Of a stretch of DNA of 64,000 nucleotides, positions 45,600 to 55,777 are shown piece by piece; the stretch's first letter is position 1, and the number at the start of each line of letters is the position of its first letter. The stretch comes from Platanthera guangdongensis (taxonomy: Eukaryota; Streptophyta; Magnoliopsida; Asparagales; Orchidaceae): assembly GCA_039583875.1 (NCBI GenBank), contig CM077150.1, positions 188,670,375-188,734,374 of the forward strand, written 5' to 3'. The notes below the pieces were generated by a model that was given only the letters and a program-made list of their open reading frames with translations, did no database searches and was not told the DNA's origin. The position numbers and the translations under genes are program-made.

Positions 45600-47620
45600 T
45601 GAAAGATATAGTACCTAAACACCTAGAGGGGGGGGGTGAATAGGTGACTTGAATCTTTTTAACTTTTATGGCAGCAATCAGATAATATCACAGAAATCTA
45701 TCTACTATATCACAGCACATATGCAGCAATCACAGCAAATCACAATCACAGCAGACACAGAGTTTTATAGTGGTTCCCCAAGCTTTGGGTACATCCACTT
45801 TCCCCCTTCGCCTATCTAGCAGTGTACTAGATTCAGCCAAACTCCTCCACTAACTCAGAACCCAAACTGGTTCCTACACCTCAGGCTCAAGGCCCCACAA
45901 CTCAGCTTTTCCACAAAGCCTACACTCAGCCACAAAGGCCTACACTCAGCCACCCAGGCCTACACTCAGCCACCAAGGCCTACACTCAGAGATTTCAATC
46001 TCCTACACTCAGGCTCTCAAGCCCTACACTCAGCCCTTATAATTACAGGCTTACAAAAACTCAGATCCAAAGGATCCTACAAGATAAAATGTATATAACA
46101 ATTATTAACTCAGCAAACCAAAGACAAGAGAGGGGAGTTGTGAGTTTCTTGATGAGTTCTTGGAAGAACTCAGCTGAAATCAATCTGACTTAGCTTTCTT
46201 CAAAGCTTCTTGAAAGTAGAACTCAATAAGATTGACTCCTTTTACAGTTGATCCTTGACCTCTGCCACTTAGAATTCAGAATAAATCTGAACCCTTCTTC
46301 TCAGCCTAGTTACAATGGCTGATTTCTTGGATGGAGCTCTCTCTCCAACTTCTTAGATCTGCACTTTATTCTTCAAGGTATAGCTAGATCTTCTTTGTTT
46401 GATACTTGATCAATAATGTGAGCAACCACTTCTTCTTACAATCACAATCTCTGTAGACTGTATGAGCCTATTTATAGGTCTTCTTCATGGTAACCGGCTG
46501 GTCCGGTCCATAACTGAATTCTGACAACTCTGACAAGTGCTGTAGACCGGTTGGAACGGCAGCTGTCAAGTCATCTAGTCAGTTCTTGAAAGTTCTCTAA
46601 CTGTCTGAAAGTGTCGAGACTTTCTGTCTTTAAGTGTCGACACTTATAGACCAAGTGTCGACACAAGTTATGTAAGTGTCGACACAAGTCTACAAGGTGT
46701 CGACACAACTCCTTGTGTTGTAGATTCTATGTCTCGACACAGTTTCTTCTTCATGTGTCGACACTAAAATTGAGTGTCGACACAGGTACTTGATCTTCTG
46801 TATTTTGCTGAATTCTTCTAAGTGTCGACACATCTCCTTTGTGTCGACACATCTTCATGTGTTGAATCTGTTAAGTGTCGACACTGCTTCTTGGTGTCGA
46901 CACATGTCTTCAGTGTTGATACTTGCTGAGTGTCGACACAGCTCCTTGTGTCGACACATCCTTCTTCTGTCGAGACTTCAGCTGTGTGTCGACACATTCC
47001 CTTAGTGTCGACACTTGTACTTAGAATAATTTTGTTGATCTTGCTGTTCTTTGATAAGTGTCGACACAGCTCCATGTGTCGACACTTTCTTCAAGTGTTG
47101 AGTCTTCAGCTGAGTGTCGACACATTGTTCTGGGTGTCGACACTTACTTCAAGTGCTGACTCTTCTGTTGTGTGTCGACACATTGTTCTGGGTGTCGACA
47201 CTAATACTTAGTCTCTGCTAACTTTTGCTGAGTGTCGACACAGCTCCAAGTGTCGACACTTTCTGGTGTAGACACAGTTCTTCTAGGTGTCGACACTGCT
47301 TTACTGCATTTTTCTTCACTGAGTGTCGACACAGCTCCTTGTGTCGACACTTTCTGTCTGGTGTCGACTCAGCATCCCTGGTGTCGACACAATGATTCCA
47401 AGTGTCGACACTGCTTGTCTGGGTGTCGACACAAGTCTTCTTAAGTGTCGACACTTTCCCTCTGGGTGTCGACACATGGACTTAGAAACTTTTTGCTTTA
47501 TTCCTGCAAATACTTAACCTGCACAAGTAACTCAAAATACATCAAATACATTTTGATGTATATCATTGAGTTGGGTGAGGCTTCTTCAAATCAGGTATAT
47601 TTAAACCAATGTACCCAACA
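45600..47620 (-). repeat. 5' LTR of element C
   Basis: 2,021 bp partner of 36495-38517. Minus-strand TATAAATA at 46469-46476; 30 exact GTGTCGACAC copies from about 46633 to 47475, all on the U3 side of the TATA box. Confidence 0.93.
46633..47475. promoter_or_regulatory. Array of GTGTCGACAC palindromes in U3 of element C
   Basis: 30 exact copies in about 840 bp, plus variants (GTCTCGACAC, GTGTAGACAC, GTGTCGACTC). Spacing is irregular, mostly 8-40 bp, with unrelated spacers, so this is not a simple tandem repeat. The position upstream of the TATA box suggests binding sites for a dimeric DNA-binding protein (inference). Confidence 0.75.
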
Positions 47621-49575
47621 ACGGGCGTGTCCGTGGGCGTGTCCCTCTGGTCGACACAATGCGCTCGACGATCATCGAGTGTCGAGTAAGGTGTGCACGG
47701 ACTGGGACACAGGCGTGTCCCCGGGCGTATTTGCGGGACACGGTTGTGTCCAGGTGCACACGGCCTGGGACACGGGCGTGTCCTAGGGCCGTGTGACTCT
47801 CGGGTGAGATTGAGATGGTGCTGAGTGAAGTACACGGGTGGCCAACACGGGCGTGTCCGGTATGACACAGGCATGTAGGGTGTGACACGGCCGTGTCACA
47901 CGGCCGTGTACTGGTTGGATTTGAGTCGGTTGACTGCCGCTTAAGTGACACGGCCTGTGACACGGGCGTGTCACAGGGCGTGTCAGGCCGTGTTCAGGCT
48001 TTTCTGGACAATTCTGAGCCGTTTGATTCCCTGGTTATGAACCCAATGGCTAGGCTCTGTCCATGTGTTGATAAGGCCGAAAAAGGAGTTTAAAACCCTT
48101 TCTCTTCATCTCCTTCTTCTTCATCTTATTCCAAGAGAGAGAGGGGGAGAAAGGCCCAGGGAAAGAAGGAAGGGAGGATACTACCAGCTGTTGGAGGAGC
48201 TGCGGAGTGCGGAGCGAAGATCCGAGAATGGATTTATGAAGGCAAAGCCAAGGCGGTGACTTCCATCCGGCTACTTCATGGGTCCGAAGTGATCTTCAAG
48301 GGTAACGATCTCCTTCTTGGACATCGAAGTCCTCTCTTTATGCATGTGCATGGAATCCTCCACCAAGAGGTGGATCGCGGAAGTGATTCCTTGGTTGAGT
48401 TTACATCTAGAGCCGGAAGTGTGGAGTACGGCATAGACATGCTGTGTGAAGCCCATCTGGACGGATAGTCTGGATTGGTGATGATTATGGATAAACCGGA
48501 GAAGACTCCGTGGATTTGATAATTGTGCATGCTTTATAATTTTGGATGGTGTGTATGAATGTGTGAATGAATGGTTGGATGGATTTGGGGTGCTTTGTGT
48601 AAGCTCCTTGTGGTGTGAGTGCTATGAGCGCTAATGGCTCTGGGAGAGCGAAAAGTTGTAGTAATCAGGAGGGAAGGCCGACCCGCATCTAGTACTGCTC
48701 TACTGACGGTTTGGGCAACAGGAAAGGCTGACCTGTCCTGGTTACAGGAGGTCGATATGGCAAGGTGTGGGAGGAAGTGAGGCAGACCCTACTTGCTGCA
48801 CCGTAATGGTTGATCGATTTGTTAATGCTCAAGTTTGCCGTGAGGTTCTCACCTCTGAGTGGTCTGGACGGAATGTCGCCAGTCTGCGCGCTGGTGGACT
48901 AGGACCGGCTAGCCAACACGTTAATAACCTCTAATCGGTGGTGTTGCCATGGAGTCCGGTACACCGTAAGGTGCCCTGAGTGCACGGAACGTCTGGTGGA
49001 TACCAGCATTTGTGATGTGAATGTGATAGGTAGCTTGATAATTATATGGATGACAATGCATACAGGGAAGGAACCACTGCCCCGGGTAATGGGTAGGGTC
49101 GTTATAAGTGGTCAGCTAATTTGCTGACCGTTACTTTATTTTCTGCTTTGACTTGGATGGCGAATTGCAGGTATTGATGCTTGAATGGATTGACTTGAGC
49201 GGAATGGAAAGATTGCTGCTAAAGGCCCTTGAAGCCGTGCGAAGAAACGTTGTTGGATTTCATGTGTGGACGGCCTGCGTGTCGATGTACGAATTTGTAT
49301 TTATGTAAAGAGAAACCTGTAAGGCCTTAAGGCCAGTATGTGTGAGTTGTATACATTCCTGGTTTTGATATATATATAAATGTGACATTTATATAGGAGT
49401 GGACATTCTCTGGGCTGAGTTCATGTTAACATAAAAGGTTGCGCTAGAATGTATTGAGCTAGGGTGCGAGTAGATTTTGATTTTCACAAGTAATTCTGTC
49501 GCCTATCTGTGACATATGGCGTGGGGCCCTGGCCGAACCACCGTTATATGCCATGTGACGAGTGGGGGTGTTACA
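47621..49575 (+). repeat. 5' LTR of element B, second part
   Basis: Starts with the duplicated ACGGG target and matches the 3' LTR from about 51480 to 53453. Palindromes of the GACACGGGCGTGTC type cluster in 47621-47995; a TATA-like TTTAAAAC follows at about 48089. Divergence from the 3' LTR is high in the palindrome zone (about 14 in 190 bp) and lower after 48000. Confidence 0.9.
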
Positions 49576-49578
49576 AAG

Positions 49579-49590
49579 TGGTATCAGAGC
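49579..49590 (+). promoter_or_regulatory. Primer-binding site of element B
   Basis: TGGTATCAGAGC, initiator-Met type, 3 nt after the LTR. Confidence 0.85.
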
Positions 49591-49741
49591 AAGGTTTAGA
49601 TTATTTAGGAGGAGAGAACATAATTGAACTCGTGAATGTCCACTAGGAATGTATTTCATGCACATAACGTGTGTGAGTATGTAGTCAATGTATAATTATC
49701 GTTATGCAATGGATACTTAATGGTGTTTTGTACATTGATAA

Positions 49742-50925
49742 GTGGCGAGAAGTGGTGCGGGGAAGTCTGAGCCCCGGCTGTCCGATGAGAGTGCGGCACC
49801 AGTTGAAGCGTCTACGCCTCCTTCGGCGGAGACTATCCGTGTGGTGACTGAGACAGTGCTCGCAGTGTTACATGCACAGCCTCCTGGGCATGCCAGGCCT
49901 ACATGGGTGCCAGTATGGCCTGGTGCAAGGCAAGGGTGTGCTGAAGTTATAATGACAGAACAAGGAACGGATGAGCAGTTGAAGCAGTTTATGGACTTTC
50001 ATCCACCTACGTTTGGTGGGGCGGTCTCCCCAACGCAGGCGGAGGATTGGCTGGCAAGAGTGAAGCGGATCCTGACGGCACTCAGGACTACGGAGGCACA
50101 GAAAGTGACTTTAGCCACATTTCTATTGGAAGGCGATGCGCGGCTGTAGTGGGATGAGATAGAGGTGCATTACTTGGCAGGTCGAGGTTTGATGGAGGTT
50201 TCACTGGATGAATTCTCCCGATTTTTCTCGTCAAGTATGTGCCAGTGTCGCAGCGGATTGCGATGGAGAATGAGTTTTTACGTCTGGTGCAGCGCGAGCG
50301 TGATATTGATACTTACCTGCATGAGTTTACCAGACTGGGACGCTATGCGTGATCTACCTTCGCGGAAGAAGCACGAAAGACGAGTCAATTTTACGAGGGA
50401 TTGCGTGACGAGTTGAGATTGACACTCCCGAGTTTAGTGAATCAAGGCTTCCAAGCGTTGGTAGATACAGCCCGGGCGTTGGAGAAGGATCTAAAGCGGG
50501 TACAAGAGAAGAAGAGCCTGGCAGTAGAGAAGCCAGAATTCAAAGTTCCGCAGTCAGAGCAGTTGAAGTTTCGAAGACGAGATAAGAAAAAGTTCAGGCC
50601 TGTGGAACCAACTCCATCTACTGTTTCATCGGGGGCAACCTATGGGCAAGAACGAGTTGAAACACACACATGTTTTAAGTGCGGAAAGCCGGGACATATA
50701 GCCCGTGATTGCTGGAGTGGCCCTTCAAGGAGTGAGAAAAGGACAGGTGCGTCTTATGAAGAAAAGGGTAAAGCAGTGGCTGAGTCATCTGCAGCCCGGA
50801 CGCAACCTCGATTGCATGCTATGGAAGTGCAAGAGCCACAAAGCTCAATTGGTGAAATTCAACCTCGAGTGGTTAATTTGTCTCTTACGCGAGAGATGCA
50901 AAATCGGGACGCTGGGCGGAAGTAA
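49742..50925 (+). pseudogene. Ty3/gypsy gag of element B
   Basis: Gypsy gag: MDFHPPTFGGAVSPTQAEDW, VKRILTALRTTEAQKVTLAT, then DELRLTLPSLVNQGFQALVD and a CCHC zinc knuckle CFKCGKPGHIARDC (about 50672-50713), followed by a basic tail. The expected ATG is GTG at 49742-49744, so the start is probably lost. TAG replaces a TGG at 50147-50149, a frameshift lies near 50232 and TGA near 50350. The knuckle-bearing C-terminal piece (50401-50925) is still open. Nothing resembling protease or RT follows. A virus-like-particle coat role is inferred from the family. Confidence 0.8.
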
Positions 50926-51334
50926 GGATAATGACTTGAGTCATTTGGATGATGTGACTACTTGATGTGTATGCGAACTACGATTGTACATATATGTGAC
51001 GATGTCAATATGAATAATAAGATGCTTGTACATATATAAAATCTTGGTGCACTTGTGAAAGTGAGGTGATCGATTGATCATGGTGTATCGATATGATGTG
51101 TTTGGTTATCGATCACTCGATCACTTGATAAATTTTGTGGCTGCATGAGCACAAATGGAAGTTAGGGATGTATGTATGTGCTGAATGTTTGTTTAGATTG
51201 TGCTATGCTTTGGCACAAACCCGGCTAGTTTTATTTGCGTACGAGGTCGTGTATGTGTGCAACATCGAGTGGTTATGTGACTGATTGGAGTGAGCCAAAT
51301 TTCGAGGATGAAATTCTTTGAAGGAGTGGAGGAT
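50926..51334 (+). other. 3' untranslated part of element B
   Basis: About 400 bp of AT-rich sequence with TGATCGATTGATC-like words at 51065-51125, ending TTTCGAGGATGAAATTCTTT and a purine-rich AAGGAGTGGAGGAT immediately before the 3' LTR. This is the usual end of Tekay/Del elements, pointing to that ancestry. Confidence 0.6.
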
Positions 51335-53453
51335 TGTAACACCCCAAAGTCCATTTGGTTTTCAGGTGTGGTGACACGGTCTGGGACACGGGCGTGTCCC
51401 AGGGCGTGTCGTGCCTGGATTGAGGAGTTGGGTGTATGGTCGACGAAATTGGGTCAATGGAAGGAACACGCCAGGTGACACGGGCGTGACCCAACTGACA
51501 CAGGCGTGTCTGTGGGCGTGTCCCTCTGATCGATACAATGCGCTGGACGATCGTCGAGTGTCGAGTAAGGTGTACACGGCCTGGGACACGGGCGTGTCCC
51601 AGGGCGTGTTTGCGGGACACGGGTGTGTCCAGGTGCACACGGCCTGGGACACGGGCGTGTCCCAGGGACGTGTGACTCTCAGGTGAGATTGAGATGGTGC
51701 TGAGTGAAGTACATGGGTGGCCAACACGAGCGTGTCTGGTATGACACGGGCGTGTAGGGTGTGACCCGGGCGTGTCATACGGCCGTGTACTGGTTGGATT
51801 TGAGTCGGTTGACTGCCGCTTAAGTGACATGGCCTGTGACACGGGCGTGTCACAGGGCGTGTCAGGCCGTGTTCAGGCTTTTCTGGACAATTATGAGCAG
51901 TTTGATTCCCTGGTTATGGACCCAATGGCTAGGCTTTGTCCATGTGTTGATAAGGCCGGAAAAGGAGTTTAAAACCCTTTCCCTTCATCTCCTTCTTCTT
52001 CATCTTATTCCAAGATAGAGAGAGGGAGAAAGGCCTGGGGAAAGAAGGAAGGGAGGAGACTACCAGTTGCTGGAGGAGCTGCGGAGTGCGGAGCGAAGAT
52101 CCGAGAACGGATTCGTGAAGGCAAAGCCGAGGCGGTGACTTCCATCCGGCTACTTCATGGCGCCGAAGCGATCTTCAAGGGTAACGATCTCCTTCTTGGA
52201 CATCGAAGTCCTCTCTTTATGCATGTGCATGGAATCCTCCACCAAGAGCTGGATCGCGGAAGTGATTCCTTGGTTGAGTTTGCATCTAGAGCCGAAAGTG
52301 TGGAGTACGACATAGGCATGCTGTGTGAAGCCCATGTGGACGGATAGTCTGGATTGGTGATGATTATGGATAAACCAGAGAAGACTCCGTGGATTTGATA
52401 ACTGTGCATGCTTTATAATTTTGGATGGTGTGTATGAATGTGTGAATGAATGGTTGGATGGATTTGGGGTGCTTTGTTTAAGCTCCTTGTGGTGTGAGCG
52501 CTATGAGCGCTAATGGCTCTGGGAGAGCGAAAGTTGTAGTAATCAGGAGGGAAGGCCGACCCGCGTCTAGTACTACGCTACTGACGGTTTGGACAACGGG
52601 AAAGGCTGACCTGCCCTGGTTATAGGAGGTCGATATGGCAAGGTGTGGGAGGAAGTGACACAAACCCTACTTGTTGCACCGTAATGGTGGATCAATTTGT
52701 TAATGCTCAAGTTTGTCGCGAGGTTCTCACCTATGAGTGGTCTGGGCGGAATGTCGCCGGTCTGCGCGCTGGTTGACTAGGACCGGCCAACCAACACGTT
52801 AATAACCTCTAATCGGTGGTGTTGTCATGGAGTCCGGTGCACCGTAAGGTGCCCTGAGTGACCGGAACGTCTGGTGGATACCAGCATTTGTGATGTGAAT
52901 GTGATAGGTAGCTTGATAATTATATGGATGACAATGCATACATGAAAGGAACCACTACCCCGGGTAAGGGGTAGGGTCGTTATAAGTGGTTAGCTAATTT
53001 GCTGACCGTTACTTTGTTTTCCGCTTTGGCTTAGATGGCTAATTGCAGGTATTGATGCTTGAATGGATTGACTTGAGCGGAATGGAAAGATTGCTGCTAA
53101 AGGCCCTTGAAGGCCGTGCGAAGAAATGTGGTCGGATTTCATGTGTGGCCGGCCTGCGTGCCGATGTACGAATTTGTATTTATGTAAAGAGAAACCTGTA
53201 AGGCCTTAAGTCCAGTGTGTGAGTTGTATACATTCCTGGTTTTGATATATATATAAATGTGGCATTTATATAGGAGTGAACATTCTCTGGGCTGAGTTCA
53301 TGCTAACGTAAAAGGCTGCGCTAGAATGTATTGAGCTAGGGTGCGAGTAGATTTTGATTTCCACAAGTAATTCCGTCGCCTGTCTGTGACATATGGCGTG
53401 GGGCCTCAGTTGGACCCACCGTTATATATCATGTGACGAGTGGGGGTGTTACA
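51335..53453 (+). repeat. 3' LTR of element B (2,119 bp)
   Basis: Uninterrupted. Palindrome-rich zone 51370-51880. A later segment (52030-52420) carries open frames also present in the 5' LTR without family support. Confidence 0.92.
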
Positions 53454-53458
53454 TACTT

Positions 53459-55777
53459 AACCACCACAAATTCCATTGGAGGGTGAGTCATACTATAAAA
53501 AGTCAGTGGCCAAAATATCAACCTCTGTTGAGGTGATTTGACCACTCAAAACCCAAATGGGATGCTTGACCTATTTAACCCTAAAAGGGGTCAACATAGG
53601 GTTGGACCAATACCTAGCCAAGACATTTCCAAATGAGATGAAAATTTTAGCAGAGCCCTATCATGCCCTCTAAGTCCTCCCACCCAAATTTGGGGGGATT
53701 TTGAGGTGTTTAGGATACTTAATTAATTTATTTATGGATTATTAAATTTTTCTAAAAACTATAGGAAAACATTTTCCAAAAATTCTGAATTTTGGACAAG
53801 CCCTAGGTATTGCTAGGGTAGACTCCCTGCCCAAATTTCAGATCATTTGGACAAGGGATGAAGGGTGGGCATCCATTTGAACCTCAGGATAACCCTAGGT
53901 ATAGGGCCCACTAAAATGGGTGTTGTGGTCTAACCAGAACTCCAAATTACGTGAAATCAATTTTAAATTAACCTAGACATCAAGGGCTTCATTTTCTATG
54001 TTGACCACTTTTTCTGTTCTAGCCTCTAAGTAGTTTTAAAAATTAAAACTAATAAATATAAAATCTGTGACATAATTAAATAATCAGAAATATATATACT
54101 ATAGTTTAGAATCTAATATGGCACGAATCTTGGCGCAAGGTGGACGAGATCCGTTCATCTTCTACCTTGAGCCGACGGCCAGGATTTATTCTTCCTGGGC
54201 CAGTTTCAAGCGGCTGCCGCCGGCCATCCAGCCGCCTCCCCGGCCGGCCACCGCCACCATCACCTCTGTTGAGGTGGTGGATGTCGCCAGACGGCGTCAC
54301 AGCCTCCGTAGAGCCCTATTCCGGCGATCCCGATGGTTGCATTTTTGCGGAAAAACCAGGAAAATTTCCCTTTGGATCGGGCTCAATTGAGCCCAAACCT
54401 TGGCCCTAAAGATTCCTAAGATCTACCCATGAAAGAAGGAGTGGAGGAGGACCTTTAACCGAGCTTCTCGGCTAGCGTGGTGGTGGTGCGCCATGGCTGG
54501 TGGTGGAGCTTTTCGATGCTTTGCAAATTCAACACCAAACAACCCGGTTTCTTTAAGTGAAGGGTGGAAACGATTTCTCTTGGCCCAGGGAAGCTTTTAA
54601 AAGCATCAAATGTGGGTGAGGGAGGGTCATGACTTCAAAGCCATTTATGGCCATGAAGGATAATTTTGGCCATGCCTTGGGTTCACTGTTTCCAGCCTTG
54701 AACAGCCTTGAAAACCCCTTGAACTTCTCCTATTTCAGCAATGGAGATGAATCCATTCTTTGGAAATGAAGGGAGAAGTCCCTTGACCTCCCTTGGCCAT
54801 GAATGACTCTCTTTCTCACTTTCTCTCTCCTCCATTAAAGGGCAAATGAAGTTTGCTCTCTCCTAGTCATCATGAACGAATTAGTTCATCTCCCTAGTCT
54901 ATTGGCAGCCCATAAAATCATTATTATTAATTAAAATAAAGTTAGCCCAAGTGGGGGGAAATGAGCTTGAGCTTGGGTTAGCCTATTTGGGCTAATTTGA
55001 CTTAACCTTAAGGTAGAGTTGACCTTGGTCAACATGATCATTTGGGTTGACCTCAATGGGTCCCTGGTGACCCATTGGACTCCCCTAAGATCTAGGTAGG
55101 GTTGGGTAGGGTTGACTTGGCACCTTGGAGGTCACTTGACCCTTGGTAAGGGTACTTTGACCACTTTGGGGCTAGAGTTGACTTGGGTCAACTTGACCTT
55201 TTGGGTTGACCCCAATGGATCCTTGGTGACTCATTGGCCTCCCCTAAGGTCTAGGTAGGGTTGGGTAGGGTTGACTTGGCACCTTGGAGGTCACTTGACC
55301 CTTGGTAAGGGCACTTTGACCACTTTGGGGCTAGAGTTGACTTGGGTCAACTTCACCATTTGGGTTGACCCCAATGGGTCCTTGGTGACTCATTGGCCTC
55401 CCATAAGGTCTAGGAAGACCTGGGCAAGATTGGTTGGGCACATTAGAGGCCAACTGCCCTTTATTAGGGCTCCTTGCCCAATTTAGTCCTATGATGGTCC
55501 TAGGTCAAATTGGCCACTTTGGGTTGACTCCAATGGACCCTTAAGGCTCTAGTGGACCCTCTGATAGGTTAGTGATGTTGTGGTGGGGTCATGGAGTCAT
55601 GGTGAAGCCCTAAGGTCAAACCCTAGGTTTGGTGATGTGGTTGTGTCATAGGCAGACCAAGATGATCCTCACATTGACCTTCTATCTCTTGGCCCTTTTT
55701 AGCTTTCTAGGGTTTTGTCATGACCTAGTCATGGCCAAAACCACTCTTAGGGGTCTAGTTGGAAATGGGATGTTACA
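53459..55777 (-). repeat. Left (3') LTR of element A, second part
   Basis: Continuation after element B; matches about 61031-63349 and ends GGGATGTTACA. From 54980 it holds about three imperfect ~160-bp repeats (GGTCTAGGTAGGGTTGGGTA...) rich in TTGACC/GGTCAA words. Confidence 0.9.

Larger units (their letters stand above)
36495..47620 (-). mobile_element. SIRE-like Ty1/copia element C
   Basis: Minus-strand element of 11,126 bp with target duplication ACGGG (36490-36494 and 47621-47625) and LTRs of 2,023 and 2,021 bp. Order: 5' LTR (right), initiator-Met PBS, gag-protease-integrase and residual RT/RNase H, a second large reading frame (ORF3), PPT, 3' LTR (left). Long LTRs, a large interior and an extra 3' frame are typical of the SIRE/Maximus group. 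It is defective: stops in gag-pol and loss of the RT core. It is the youngest layer of the nest (LTRs about 98% alike where compared). Confidence 0.93.
36345..53453 (+). mobile_element. Gag-only gypsy element B (contains nested C)
   Basis: Plus-strand element with target duplication TACTT (36340-36344 and 53454-53458). The LTRs start TGTAACACCC and end GGGTGTTACA (10-bp inverted ends): 5' LTR 36345-36494 plus 47626-49575, 3' LTR 51335-53453 (2,119 bp). The interior (49576-51334) has an initiator-Met PBS, a damaged gag and a purine-rich tract, but no pol. It fits a TR-GAG type or a pol-deleted Tekay relative. Inserted in the left LTR of element A. Confidence 0.9.

Noticed and set aside
46633..47475. 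CRISPR-like appearance (short repeats with unique spacers) of the GTGTCGACAC array
   Set aside because: Repeats are only 10 bp and spacing is irregular. The array occurs in both LTRs of a plant retrotransposon and there are no cas genes.
47563..47974. Thr/Arg/Pro/Cys-rich frames in the LTRs of element B
   Set aside because: They arise from the repeated CACGCCCGTGTCC words and are open on both strands.
54118..54409. Ala/Arg-rich frames in the LTRs of element A (also 61690-61962)
   Set aside because: Present in both LTR copies with different reading-frame damage and no homology; likely the GC-rich leader part of the LTR.
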